Notes: generated by a model not told the origin, from the sequence alone. A stretch of DNA of 64,000 bases from Apostichopus japonicus (GCF_037975245.1 NC_092581.1:21102303-21166302); one strand, 5' to 3'; counted from the stretch's first letter, positions 41,301 through 53,866 are shown. A program made the numbers and translations.

Positions 41301-44300
41301 TTACCAGTGATTTTTCCTGACTTCAAGTCACTACCAGTGATTTTTCCTGACATTGTGCCATTACCAGTGATTTTTCCTGACATTGTGTCATTACCAGTGA
41401 TTTTACCTGACTTCAAGTCATTACCAGTGATTTTTCCTGACATTGTGTCATTACCAGTGATTTTTCCTGTCTTCAAGTCTCTACCAGTGATTTTTCCTGA
41501 CTTTTAGTCATTGCCAGTGATTTTACCTGACTTCAAGTCACTACCAGTGATTTTTCCTGACATTGTGCCATTGCCAGTGATTTTTCCTGACTTCAAGTCA
41601 CTACCAGTGATTTTTTCTGACTTCAAGTCACTACCAGTGATTTTTCCTGACATTGTGTCATTGCCAGTGATTTTTCCTGACTTCAAGTCATTACCAGTGA
41701 TTTTTCCTGACATTGTGCCATTACCAGTGATTTTTCCTGTCTTCAAGTCTCTACCAGTGATTTTTCCTGACTTTTAGTCATTGCCAGTGATTTTACCTGA
41801 CTTCAAGTCACTACCAGTGATTTTTCCTGACATTGTGCCATTGCCAGTGATTTTTCCTGACTTCAAGTCATTACCAGTGATTTTTCCTGACTTCAAGTCA
41901 CTACCAGTGATTTTTCCTGACTTTTAGTCATTGCCAGTGATTTTACCTGACTTCAAGTCACTACCAGTGATTTTTCCTGACATTGTGCCATTGCCAGTGA
42001 TTTTTCCTGACTTCCAAGTCATTACCAGTGATTTTTCCTGACATTGTGCCATTGCCAGTGATTTTTCCTGACTTCAAGTCACTACCAGTGATTTTTCCTG
42101 ACATTGTGCCATTACCAGTGATTTTTCCTGACATTGTGTCATTACCAGTGATTTTACCTGACTTCAAGTCATTACCAGTGATTTTTCCTGACATTGTGTC
42201 ATTACCAGTGATTTTTCCTGTCTTCAAGTCTCTACCAGTGATTTTTCCTGACTTTTAGTCATTGCCAGTGATTTTACCTGACTTCAAGTCACTACCAGTG
42301 ATTTTTCCTGACATTGTGTCATTGCCAGTGATTTTTCCTGACTTCAAGTCATTACCAGTGATTTTTCCTGACATTGTGCCATTACCAGTGATTTTTCCTG
42401 TCTTCAAGTCTCTACCAGTGATTTTTCCTGACTTTTAGTCATTGCCAGTGATTTTACCTGACTTCAAGTCACTACCAGTGATTTTTCCTGACATTGTGCC
42501 ATTGCCAGTGATTTTTCCTGACTTCAAGTCATTACCAGTGATTTTTCCTGACTTCAAGTCACTACCAGTGATTTTTCCTGACTTTTAGTCATTGCCAGTG
42601 ATTTTACCTGACTTCAAGTCACTACCAGTGATTTTTCCTGACATTGTGCCATTGCCAGTGATTTTTCCTGACTTCCAAGTCATTACCAGTGATTTTTCCT
42701 GACATTGTGCCATTGCCAGTGATTTTTCCTGACTTCAAGTCATTACCAGTGATTTTTCCTGACTTCAAGTCACTACCAGTGATTTTTCCTGACTTTTAGT
42801 CATTGCCAGTGATTTTACCTGACTTCAAGTCACTACCAGTGATTTTTCCTGACATTGTGTCATTACCAGTGATTTTTCCTGACTTCCAAGTCATTACCAG
42901 TGATTTTTCCTGACATTGTGCCATTGCCAGTGATTTTTCCTGACTTCAAGTCATTACCAGTGATTTTTCCTGACTTCAAGTCACTACCAGTGATTTTTCC
43001 TGACTTTTAGTCATTGCCAGTGATTTTACCTGACTTCAAGTCACTACCAGTGATTTTTCCTGACTTTTAGTCATTGCCAGTGATTTTTCCTGTCTTCAAG
43101 TCTCTACCAGTGATTTTTCCTGACTTTTAGTCATTGCCAGTGATTTTACCTGACTTCAAGTCACTACCAGTGATTTTTCCTGACATTGTGCCATTGCCAG
43201 TGATTTTTCCTGACTTCAAGTCATTACCAGTGATTTTTCCTGACTTCAAGTCACTACCAGTGATTTTTCCTGACTTTTAGTCATTGCCAGTGATTTTACC
43301 TGACTTCAAGTCACTACCAGTGATTTTTCCTGACATTGTGCCATTGCCAGTGATTTTTCCTGACTTCCAAGTCATTACCAGTGATTTTTCCTGACATTGT
43401 GCCATTGCCAGTGATTTTTCCTGACTTCAAGTCATTACCAGTGATTTTTCCTGACTTCAAGTCACTACCAGTGATTTTTCCTGACTTTTAGTCATTGCCA
43501 GTGATTTTACCTGACTTCAAGTCACTACCAGTGATTTTTCCTGACATTGTGTCATTACCAGTGATTTTTCCTGACTTCCAAGTCATTACCAGTGATTTTT
43601 CCTGACATTGTGCCATTGCCAGTGATTTTTCCTGACTTCAAGTCATTACCAGTGATTTTTCCTGACTTCAAGTCACTACCAGTGATTTTTCCTGACTTTT
43701 AGTCATTGCCAGTGATTTTACCTGACTTCAAGTCACTACCAGTGATTTTTCCTGACTTTTAGTCATTGCCAGTGATTTTTCCTGACTTCAAGTCACTACC
43801 AGTGATTTTTCCTGACTTTTAGTCATTACCAGTGATTTTTCCTGACTTTTAGTCATTGCCAGTGATTTTTCCTGACTTAACGCAGTGTTAGTATCATTTT
43901 GAAAGAGTCACACTGGCTCCCTGTGAAAGATCCGATCTACTCTACTTAAAAGTCCTGTTGTTTGTCCATAAATGTGTTCACAATGCTGTTCCTGGTTACT
44001 TAAAGAACCTTATGATTGTTTCTCGCCCTGCTACCCTGTTGCTTTTTGTACCACGGGTACTCAGCAGATTTGGTACAAGAGCCATCGCCTTTTGTGGGCT
44101 GAAGCTTTGCAACTCTGTTCCTATCCCTATCTCCATGATCGACAACATTGATAGATTCAAAGGTCAATTCAAGCACATGTTCTTTTCTATTATCATTGGA
44201 TTTTATACTTTAAGATTAATATGTGAGTTTTTGTCATGTTTGTTTTCAGTATATCTTGTTTCGCACTAGCCCTCTTGTGCATGTCTATGTATTGCGGCAT

Positions 44301-47300
44301 AGATAGAAGCTGGGCTGTATAAATACCTTATTTCATCTATCATCTATCTATCTCTACAGGAAAAATAATTCACAAACTTGTTAGAGTTGAATTACTTTAA
44401 ACATTTAAACTTCTCATTACAACATTTTGTTAAGCTAAGAACATCTTGAAGTAGCCAGTTGATTTTTGGTCTCTGATGATCTAAATGCCCGAGTCAAATC
44501 AGCAACCAATTGATATGATAGTAGATAATACTCTCATTTCATGAATGACAGTAGCAACAGTTTTGATCTTTTTGTAAGAGAAACAGCAAGTATATTTCAA
44601 GCCATTCATACTGTTCATACGAATGCCTTGAAGGGTGACATGAAGATACCGGGCTATAAAAAACTTGCTGATACCAAGACCTCATCAGTTCTTTCATTTT
44701 GTTCCCAATAAAAGGACATTTGTTCAAAAAGGGTCAGTGCAAAACATTCTTTCCAAACCAATGATTGATGCTGATTACACCATAGCCTAAAATACAAACC
44801 AATGATTGATGCTAATTAAACCGTGCATAAAATACAAACCAATGATTGATGCTAATTAAACCGTAGCATAAAATACAAACCAATGATTGATGCTAATTAC
44901 ACCATAGCATAAAATACAAACCAATGATTGATGCTAATTAAACCGTAGCATAAAATACAAACCAATGATTGATGCTAATTAAACCGTAGCATAAAATACA
45001 AACCAATGATTGATGCTAATTAAACCGTAGCATAAAATACAAACCAATGATTGATGCTAATTAAACCGTAGCATAAAATACAAACCAATGATTGATGCTA
45101 ATTACACCATAGCATAAAATACAAACCAATGATTGATGCTAATTACACCAAAGGATTGATGCTAATTACACTGTAGCATAAAATACTCCACATTTGGCTC
45201 TTGCACTGTTTTGTTCCACATTTTTGGCTGGACACAAATTGTCTACAAAACTGAACATATCCAAATTTGTGATGATTTTTCTTACAAGTTTAATTGGAAC
45301 ATGATCACTTGTGTTGAATTTTTTACGTTAGAATATTCAGTACTGTACTCTGCTTTATTGAGATGAATTAAAGAAAATCCTGGTACTTAAATTATATACC
45401 TTGACGAGTTCCATTACGATTTCTTTGTACAGTAATGCTGTGGCCGAGTGGATAAAGGCAGTGGCATTCAAAGCAATAAGGCTCAGCAATCGGGAGGTTC
45501 CGGGTTCAAAATCTGGCCTGGTCATAGTAAGGTGGGATTTTCATCCAAGAGCAATCTATGGTTTTCCCATCTGAAATGACTTTCCAAATTGAAAACATTC
45601 CAAATTTTGAGTTAAAAGTGTTGAATTGGAAGCCACCCAACGTGTTAGTTGTAATCCATAAGCCCTTATGGGTTTAGCTAAAATTGTGATAGCTTAACCG
45701 TAGAAATAAATGCTGATTATTATTATTGTATAAAAGAATTTTGTTTGGGCAAAGAATCATGGAAAAGTTTGTAACTTTCATCACCAAACCAAATCAATTT
45801 TATAGCAATGACAAAATATAAGACAAAAACATGTATTTCTTTTCGTTTGTAGCGGTAAAACGTCTGATGAAAGAAGCCCAAGAGTTGCATGAACCAACAG
45901 AACAGTACTATGCCCAACCATTGGAGGTGAGTTGAACAAACTGTTGTTCAAACTGGGATGAGATAAATGTTCATGATAAAGTTTAACAGCAATCTGTCTT
46001 CAGTTACAGCATTATTGAAATGTTACAGTTTGGAATATATATAGTCAACTAACAGCTCTTGGGGGTTTGGGGTGGAAAGAGGGAGGGGACGAGTGGCGGT
46101 GCAAAGAAAGTTGATTCTTATCTATGGAGGCTACTACTGGGCATTTTCTAGGGTAATCTAGTTCTTGTTCACAGAGAACACTGCAATGTAATGATAACAC
46201 AGTAAGGAAGATAAATTCTGTACTTGAGACCATCAATTAGAATCACACAGTAGTTGAAGGAGGTGAAACGGAAAGACCATGAACCTTATCTTATAGACAC
46301 ATTTGGTAATTTTAACATCAGAAATGTAAAATGCAATAACCATACATTAAAACTACAGTGGATGGCACTACTGTAGAGGCTAGCATAAACCTGCCCATTC
46401 CCCTCCAACCCCCTCCCCACCCCCACCCTCTCTTCCATGGTGTTCTGAGTATAAAAATATCAAGATTGATTACCTCAGTCTGAGAACACTTTTAAACTCT
46501 TTTGCAGGACAATTTATTTGAGTGGCATTTCACAGTTCGTGGACCACCAGACTCTGACTTTGATGGTGGATTCTACCATGGTAGGATAGTATTACCCCCA
46601 GAGTACCCAATGAGGCCACCAAGTATAATGTTATTGACAGTAAGTTTTATCTCTTAGATGGCTATTGGCTTACCAACTTTTTATTAGTCAATTATTTGGA
46701 GCAAAACAGCAAACTAGAAAGCATTATTGGCAACTTACTATACTGTTATATAATGTAAACTGTTGATTGTTCTGGTGCAGCTGCTGGTTGTTTAGAGTGT
46801 GAAGGTCACCTTGCAATTGGATTTTGTCCCATTGTCGAAAATATTTATCTTTAATGAATGATCTTATGAGCAGTTTATTTTAGGAAGTGAACATTCTAGC
46901 AAGAGGCATTCACATACTATAACTAGCAAAGATCAGTCTAAACAAGTTAATTTGTAATAAAACAAAATGAAATATTTCAGCCTTTTTCATAACAACTAAA
47001 TGGCTCATGAATCTACAAATGGGTACCATGACTTGCATATCAAAGTATTGTAGACACACAGTTGTGGTATGTGCAGCAACAGGAAATGCTCAAGCTGTAT
47101 TTATGTTATTCCATTTATGTTATATATAAGTTATTTTGATGTTCACAGCCAACAGGGAGATTTGAAGTGGGAACAAAAATATGTCTGTCTATATCAGGAC
47201 ACCACCCAGAAACATGGCAACCATCGTGGAGCAGTAAGTACACATGAAACAATACCCTGCAGGTGTAGGTAACAATACCCTGCAGTTGTAGGTTACAATA

Positions 47301-50300
47301 CCCTGTAGGTGTAGGTAACAATACCCTGCAGGTGTAGGTAACAATACCCTGCAGGTGTAGGTAACAATACCCTGCAGGTGTAGGTAACAATACCCTGCAG
47401 GTGTAGGACGTATTCCCTTCCATAGATTTGTATTTAGTATTCCAGAGATTCAGCATATTTTACAGGTGAAAACCTTGAAAACTGAATTAGCTAGAGAAAT
47501 ACTGCTTGGACTATATCAAGACTAAAAATGTGTCTAAAGTCATCTATGTCTGTAATACACAAATTGTAGTCAGTTCTCATTGACTACAGATTTATACAGA
47601 TGGTGATGAACAAAAGAGCAATGGCAGTTTCTACCAGAACCTGCAACCTTTTCTTCTGTTTGGGGTCATCGTGTCTTTAAATTTCATTCACCGATCTACA
47701 AGAATTTCCAAGGAATGCAATTATTTTAAAACAGTTCAAACTTTCTACAAGACTTCATACAAAGTGTTTTGGTACTTGAGAATCATGGACTACCTTTAGA
47801 GAGCTGCTATCCCATTAAGAAGATGTTCCCAATCTTTCTGTTGGGCCTTTGTGTAGAGACTTGAGATTCCAAACAGCCAGGAGCCAGTATGAAACATTCT
47901 ATGCATGTATACAATTTCTCAATCAGTTTTCCATTATTCATTTACTTAGATAATTATATATCATAACTCCGCTCCTCGCTTACCTGTCTCTCCACAACCT
48001 TAACACCCTTGTTCTTCCTTGCCTAGAATGAACTGGTAACCTTTTAATACTGGGTGCCTTCTATGACCGGCTCCTCCGGTCAATGCCCTTCTCATTCTTC
48101 ATCCAACAGCAGTATTTCTCATGAAATCTCTTCCCTGCCACTTTCTTGGTTGCATCGCATGAAACCGGGACATGATCCTTGGTGCAAAGTACTGTGGCTT
48201 CTGACTGGTGCCTCAAGTAAAGAAATGGCTATATATAGGAATCACCAGTAACTGAGGACTGGATAGATCAGTCGGTATTTAGCTCTGGGTTTGTAACTGT
48301 CGCTGGTTCAAAACCTGTTTTAGCCATTCATTTCTTTGCCCTTTTGAGGCACCTCAGTGTCCGCACCCCTCTTCTTACCAAATGGGCTAACATAGCAATT
48401 TTTGGTTCCTTGCTTTAGCAAAAGGAACCTATGTAGTCAACTTGGCATGTATGTGTGTCTGTAACACTTGAGTGGGTACACTGTAACTCAACAAGGAAAA
48501 GTTGAACGTAACTCAAACTTGGTATTTAGATCCGCCATAGTGTGCCCTATTGTTTTCGGTGCTTGTAAAGGTCACCAAAGGTCAGTTAGTGGCCAAAAAC
48601 CAAAATAATAAACAAACCAATAACTCCCATTGATAGGGTCTGACATGTTTTGTTATTTTGGAGTAGTTATAAATGGGGTAGGTGATCGTTTTCAAACTTA
48701 ACAGTCGTGTGATTCAAGGTCAACAAAAATTAGGGGTCAAAAACTAGTATTTTTGCGATAACTTGAGAACAAAATGTCCGTCAAGGTTGGGAGTTACGCT
48801 ATTGTAATTCATTAGTAGACCCCCATCTTTGTGACCTTTGACCTTAGGTTGACCTCCGGTGACCTGTATTAGTTTCTTTGGTTATTTGAATTTTTGTGGC
48901 CATATTCAGTTCTCAAATGGTCTTCCGATCAAAATTGTCCATGAGTTGACCCCTGTGTGACCGTCGGGTGCAAAGTTTTCAGAGGTTAACTTTTTATTTA
49001 TAAATGTGCTCATTTTAAGAAATACAGGGCAAAGAAGAAAAAAGTTTGTCAATATTTTAATATATGATACAGCTCTGTGTGCTCTATAGATGAAACTAAC
49101 TCCCGCTTCGATCTGACACCTGGATCTTAAGTTATTAGGTGCCAAAGGTTGGATTTGATACTTTTTTAGCAATAACATTGTGTGTGTACATTGGAGTGCA
49201 TAACAATTTTATGATGGAGTGCACATCATCGTAGGGAACATTTTTCATAAAAACCGTCATGCCACCCAGGGTCGCTTATGGGCAAAAAACTGTCCACTTA
49301 TGCTAATTTTTGCAACAACTTCCAGTAACAAAGTCTGACATGGCTGATATATTGGGACAAGTTGTAAATGAAGTAGGTGCACGTTTTTCTATATAACCGT
49401 TATGTAATCCAAGGTCACCAAAGGTCAATTATTGCTCAAAATATGTTTTTTGGGTGCAATAACTTGTGAAACTCCAACTGATGGGGTCTGACATGGTTGA
49501 CATTTTGGGACTTGTTATGAATAGGTTAAGCGATTGTTTCCAAACATAAGGGTCATGTGATCCAAGGTCAACAAAAGTCAATTATGGGTAAAAAACTCAA
49601 CCTCCAAACTGATCAAATTGTCCATAGTTGACCCCTGTGCGACCTTCATGCACAAAGTTATCAGAGTTCAAGGTTTTGTTTGGTTTTGAGAGGTGGACCT
49701 CTGTTGACCTCACATGACATTGGAATAGTGCCTCCAGTGACCTGTATTAGTTTTTTTTAAGTTAAATATTTGAATTTTTGTGGCCAAATTTTAATTTTCC
49801 ATGGGTTGACTCCTGTGCACCCAAAGTTATTAGTACAGTTCGGATGATTCTGCAAGCTCTTATAAACAAATCTAACAAAAGTCAACAGATTCTCAAAAGG
49901 ACCATCATTGATTTGTGATATTTATGGCAATAATATTGTGTGTGTACATTAAACCCGGAAATATCAATTTTAGGATAGTGCTTAGTCGTTATAAGCAAGG
50001 AACCATAGTGCCCTTGGGCTTTTGTTTTGCTATGGAGTGCCATTCAGATTCAATCACAGCACCTTTGGCTATTGTGTCATTTTAAGTTCATAATTGTGGC
50101 CAAATTTGATCTCAACTATACCTATGTTCTTATTTTTTGTTTCTTTTTCGCACTCATCTTTCATCAGTTCGTACAGTCTTACTGGCCATTATCGGATTTA
50201 TGCCCACCAAGGGTGAGGGCGCCATAGGGGCTCTGGATTACACTACTGAGGAACGAAAAGTGCTGGCTAGAAAGTAAGATGCGGTTAAAATGTCTAGTTG

Positions 50301-52323
50301 AAATATAAATTATAATAAGTTATAAACATGTCTACAATATATACATGTAGAGCAGATATTTTTAGTGAAGAGGGTAAATTTAACTGCTGGTATGACCAAG
50401 GGTGGTTCATTCATGGGAAATTGAAATTACAAGTTTCGCTTCTCTTCTGTGTTGTGATAACTTGGTGTAGGTTTGTTCTCATAAAAAGTAGTCCCTTCAA
50501 TTTTGTGCAGTTCATTCAAATCACATAACAATCTTCATACCACCAACAACCCTTGAGCCATCTACAACCTGCTTTAGCAAAGCTTATATACAGGTATTGT
50601 GAAAAATTCAAAGGAAGCCTGAAACTTAAATTGGGGGGGGGGGGGGAGGGTTGGAAGGAGGGGTTCTGTTTCTCAGACAGGGAAGCAATCAAACTAAGAT
50701 CCTGGTGTTTTGCAAATACTCTGTTGAAATTACCAGGGAAGTTTCTTCTACTTATAGGGAAGGGCAGCCCCTTTTTTAGTAAGGAGAATTAAGTGCATTA
50801 TTTATTTATATTTAAGGTCACAAGAGTGGAAATGCAGTATTTGCCAGGTGCCGAATAAAACTGTTTTACCTAAAGTCACGTCTTCTGAGAAATCTGAGGC
50901 GACACAGCGAGAAGCAAGAGAAATTGCTGCCCAGATATCTTTTAAGGTGAGAATTCAGAATGGAGAGGAATTGTGTATTACTGAAACACAGTCTGACATA
51001 CTAGTCCAGCTAACATTAAAAGGATTATTCCACACTGCTAGTTGAAATAGGTAATATCTTACTTCTTACCTCCTAACAGATATCGTTGCTTGATTGTCAG
51101 TGTTCATGTTTACAATTACAATCATCTGTTGTATCTAAATATTCAGAAACTGTGGAAAGAACATCAAAGGATGGTGAAAACTGATTAAGAAAATATATTT
51201 ACTTATGACACAATATTCAGTTTTGCTTAACAACAGAATGCTGAACACTGTATTACTCAAAAACATCATCAAAACATTGCATGTAGACTGTATTACTCAA
51301 AAACATCATCAAAACATTGCATGTAGACTGTATTACTCAAAAACATCATCAAAACATTGCATGTAGAGTTTTTATCACAAGAAGAATTAGGTATTTTCAA
51401 CATAATTGATCTTGGTATCTTTATAGAGTTGGAAAGTTGCTTTGTTTGGATAAACCTAGAATTGAACATATGATTTTTATTGTTCACCATTTCCCTGATT
51501 TGATAGAATCTGTCACAGGTTTTGAACTATAGAAGAATTTAATTTCAGAAATTAAAAATAGTTCTTCGAAAAAATGCTCATACGTATTCAAAATTTAGAC
51601 CAACATTCTCAAGTAATTGACCCTCTATTTGACATTGTCTAATTAAAACTCCCGATTGGTAGTGCATAATGTGAAAGCTTGGAAGCACCAGGAGAAGACT
51701 TTCAAAACGTAGGTGCTAATTTTTGCAATATTTTACAGAAAGAGGACAAGTCTGCTTCCAAAGAGTCACCAGAAGACAACACAGACGGTCCTGCAGCTGG
51801 ACCAGCCCAACCTGGACCAGCCCAACCCGGACCAGCCCAACCCGGACCAGCAAATGCAGGTGCAATGGCTCAAAATCCATTTGCAATGTTCCAGAACCCC
51901 CAGTTTCCATTTCAACCAGGACTATTTCAATTCCCTCCTAATTATATGAACCAAGGTCAGATGCCCTTCAATACTCCTAATGTAAATCAAATGGACCAAT
52001 CACAGGCTAGTACTCCTCCATCGTCAACCAATCAGCAGTCATCCAGCACACCAAATGAACAATCCAATGTACCCAATAATGGAGCAAACAGTTCACAACC
52101 AGGAACGGAGCTTCGTCAGAGGTCCACTCCTAACGCCATAACCAGTGAAACAACTTCAAGAGGGTCTAATGAAAGCAGGACACCAGAAAACAACCAGCCA
52201 GTGACAGGGGACATGTGGGCTATTGTTCTCATCCTGCTTATATCTCTTGTCATATCATCATTAATAGCTCGAAGAATGTACGTTACATATGAATACAAAT
52301 TTGATGACTCGTCTATGCTGTGA
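38379..52323 (+). CDS. UBE2J1: UBE2J1, ER tail-anchored ubiquitin-conjugating enzyme E2
   Basis: Seven exons: 38379-38409, 45853-45926, 46508-46639, 47149-47233, 50168-50273, 50817-50946, 51739-52323; phases 1,0,0,1,2,0; 380 aa. The tiny first exon MNREYSKRSP joins AVKRLMKEAQELHEP across a 7.4-kb intron. UBC fold: DNLFEWHFTVRGPPDSDFDG, YHGRIVLPPEYP, KICLSISGHHPETWQPSWS with the catalytic cysteine at residue 91, the same number as in human UBE2J1, then GFMPTKGEGAIGALDY. The linker (about 187-340) is Pro/Gln/Asn/Ser-rich with AQPGP repeats. A C-terminal hydrophobic segment (about 345-363, WAIVLILLISLVISSLIA) is the tail anchor. The family acts in ER-associated degradation with HRD1-type ligases on the cytosolic ER face. 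The protein is ~60 residues longer than human because of the linker. Confidence 0.95.
38878..39243 (+). CDS. Intronic 121-aa basic ORF, unrecognised
   Basis: Uninterrupted frame inside UBE2J1 intron 1, same strand, with an in-frame TAA 9 bases before the first of two ATGs. The product is strongly basic: KARNPQKYAEYLQRQKKRAK, then IERKERERLLNKERQQRHRD, predicted helical or coiled coil, with a lysine-rich end. Arg/Lys/Glu-rich N-terminal modules like this occur in transposon-linked invertebrate proteins, which is only a suggestion. No splice partner makes it part of UBE2J1. It may be a nested gene, a TE fragment or chance. Confidence 0.35.
   Translation: MMPIHRSTKGRHTLKARNPQKYAEYLQRQKKRAKESRDRLKVELKRENPHHSVIERKERERLLNKERQQRHRDKQKFPTVVKPNKNIAQTKKKYILRIKLNPTANTKVKQVNSQSTSKKIK
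40424..43877. repeat. 30-bp minisatellite with higher-order structure (UBE2J1 intron 1)
   Basis: About 115 copies of a 30-bp unit: constant taccagtgatttttcctgac followed by a variable 10-mer (attgtgccat, attgtgtcat, ttcaagtcac, ttttagtcat). A 31-bp variant with ttccaagtca recurs (near 41111, 42011, 42670, 42885, 43370 and 43576). The block at 40603-40845 is repeated with identical translation at 41504-41746, a 901-bp period. The open frames on both strands are due to the 30-bp unit. Confidence 0.97.
43878..44290 (+). pseudogene. LINE 3' end, reverse transcriptase C-terminus
   Basis: Reads LLFVHKCVHNAVPGYLKNL, then VPRVLSRFGTRAIAFCGLKL, CNSVPIPIS and FKGQFKHMFF. This is the conserved C-terminal tail of CR1/L2/Jockey-type non-LTR elements (LVFKCLNGLAP.YL, RTYGDRAFS..AP.LWN.LP). 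An upstream frameshift hides SHWLPVKD in another frame. A (ATCT)n tail follows at about 44330-44355. It abuts the 30-bp array; 5' truncated. Confidence 0.8.
44755..45186. repeat. 41-bp tandem repeat in UBE2J1 intron 1
   Basis: About ten copies of a 41-bp unit (aaccaatgattgatgctaat, taaaccgtagcataaaatac), with two alternating variants (taaaccgt / tacaccat). Confidence 0.95.
45437..45730 (+). repeat. tRNA-derived SINE
   Basis: The head gctgtggccgagtggataaa has a polymerase III A-box (tggccgagtgg, 45441-45451) and a B-box ggttcaaaatc (45503-45513); the leader resembles a class II (Ser/Leu-like) tRNA. It is followed by a ~200-bp body and a short attattattattg tail. Acceptor-stem pairing and CCA-end context are absent, so it is not a working tRNA gene. 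It ends ~120 bp before UBE2J1 exon 2. Confidence 0.7.
47247..47408. repeat. 23-bp tandem repeat in UBE2J1 intron 4
   Basis: Seven copies of aacaataccctgcaggtgta + ggt, beginning 14 bp after the donor of exon 4 (47233), so it lies almost on the 5' splice site. Confidence 0.93.
48255..48330 (+). repeat. tRNA-like SINE head (Thr-like)
   Basis: ggatagatcagtcggtattt then a gtttgtaac anticodon-loop-like segment (TGT position) and B-box ggttcaaaacc (48305-48315). It keeps the A and B box order but the stems are imperfect. Confidence 0.5.
48400..50015 (+). repeat. Intronic block of degenerate ~170-300 bp repeats rich in AGGTCA
   Basis: The block starts ggttccttgctttagcaaaa and ends with an inverted echo, aagcaaggaacc, so the ends are partly inverted. 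Inside are several diverged copies of a segment running gggtctgacatg ... gtgatccaaggtcaacaaaa ... ggtcaattatgggcaaaaaac. Many copies contain aggtca half-sites; 48831-48844 (tgacctttgacctt) is a perfect direct repeat spaced by one. In UBE2J1 intron 4. Probably a transposable element or an old satellite; no coding seen. Confidence 0.6.
51247..51366. repeat. 40-bp repeat, three exact copies (UBE2J1 intron 6)
   Basis: Unit actgtattactcaaaaacat + catcaaaacattgcatgtag, three consecutive copies without differences, implying a recent expansion. Confidence 0.95.
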
Positions 52324-52915
52324 CAATTGCTGTCTTATCGTGCCAGTGAAAGAGATAATTGTAAAGAGGAGTTGGGTAGGGGAATGGGATGCATAGAGAA
52401 CACTAAATAATGGCTGGTAGGACTTAATAATTACAATACATCAAATATTACAATGCATAAAACAACATGCTTGAAAAACATCAGTTTGCTGTTCTTTATT
52501 ATAGTAGCTTTATGAAAGCCTAGGTAGCTGTTAGTGTCCGCCACACAACCATTAGGATCACAGTTCCAATCCTGACCCGGAACTAGATTCTCTTAACCTA
52601 TTCAAAATTGCCCTTTGCAGTGTTGTTTGCAGAGAGGAAGTGGCATCTCTGGTTTGTGAAATGTGGTTTGGTTTAGGTTTGTTAACCACAGCTACAAAGC
52701 AATGATTCCTTCAATTTGGCAAGCAGTTACTTCAGGTACTTGCCTTTTTCAGAAGTTGTTTATAGTGAATGTTCCACTTCATTGTTGTATTTATTCCTAT
52801 GACAACCAGTTACATTGTCATCTTTCACGTAAACTTGGTATTTTGGGTGTAATAAATGATGGCATTAACTTTACAGAGGATTCCAATCTTAAAGAATGAC
52901 ATTTAAGCAAATAAA
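52324..52915 (+). other. UBE2J1 3' UTR with SINE-like insert and poly(A) signal
   Basis: From the stop codon to the AATAAA at 52910-52915. A tRNA-like segment (taggtagctgttagtg ... agttccaatcctg, about 52521-52578) looks like the A- and B-box head of a SINE. Extent of the UTR is inferred. Confidence 0.5.
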
Positions 52916-53866
52916 TATTTTACTGAAAACATGTATTTACGTCATAAGATGGCAGAAAAGTACAAAACTAAATATCTATGATATTAGAAAAGACATAAAC
53001 AGACAAATACCAAATTGACTTTGTTTTTCTTGTGTGTGTGTGTATGTGCGTGTATGTGTGTGTGTGTGTGTAATGGTAGTCAAAAGGACTTCAAACTGTC
53101 ATACAAATCAAGAAATGTTAAAGCTTACATACATATCTGCTATTCTGGTAATATGCTGCACAAATTTTGACATTCCTTAAATTTCATCATAACAACACTT
53201 GCTGATGTTTGAGGTACTATGTCCCATGTGTTCCTTAATGGTGATTGAGGGTCAAAATGTGCAGTCGTTTACTCTCTTGGTTCCCCAGACTTGTGTCTTC
53301 ATTTGACATTGTGGGTCTGTCTTTACACACTACCTATGCAAGGACTGCAGACCCAGGTTTTCATTAGCAGCCATAGGATAAAACTAATGAAGTTTATACT
53401 GGACTACAGAATAAGACTTAAAATGTAATAACACCTATTCTGACTCTGTGATGTGGACGAGTGAATCTTCTAGTAAATTTGTAAAAATGATTTGACCCAT
53501 GACCTGACATAAATGGTGTAACCCTACTACTGCCAAACGAGAGAGAGAAACACCCAGGCTAAAGAGTGTCTGGCATAAAAGCAGGAAGGTCATTAATAGT
53601 CTGACTTCGTTAATTTAACGGTTTTTATTAAGTCTTGGAAGATCAATAACTGTTGTGTTAACCAACAAATCGTTTTAACGTCAGACATCTTTAGTCCTGC
53701 TAAGATAGAATGGAGGTCAACAATTTTACCATACAAACAATTGCTATGGATGGAGAAATGCAGTAGGCAGCGTCCACTACAACACATGACACCACTCTAC
53801 ATGGGCTCCAGAATAGCTACTATTAGTTTGAATCTTTCTGAGCTCTGATGAATAAACCTCAAATTT
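52916..53866. other. Convergent intergenic region
   Basis: Lies between UBE2J1 and the minus-strand coiled-coil gene. It holds a (TG)n microsatellite at 53029-53070 and, for the minus-strand gene, an AATAAA at 53624-53629. No gene seen. Confidence 0.5.
53624..53629 (-). terminator. Candidate poly(A) signal of the coiled-coil gene
   Basis: AATAAA on the minus strand, 238 bp beyond the stop codon at 53867-53869. Confidence 0.45.

Noticed and set aside
40357-42258. Frames in the 30-bp array reading KITGNDLKSG or LPVIFPDFKS repeats
   Set aside because: Repeat artefact in UBE2J1 intron 1, open on both strands.
45437-45520. Functional tRNA gene
   Set aside because: A and B boxes are present but the acceptor stem does not pair, and a SINE body and tail follow.
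51713-51949. Alternative frames over the AQPGP-encoding repeats
   Set aside because: Shadows of UBE2J1 exon 7; the correct frame is fixed by splice phase and the tail anchor.
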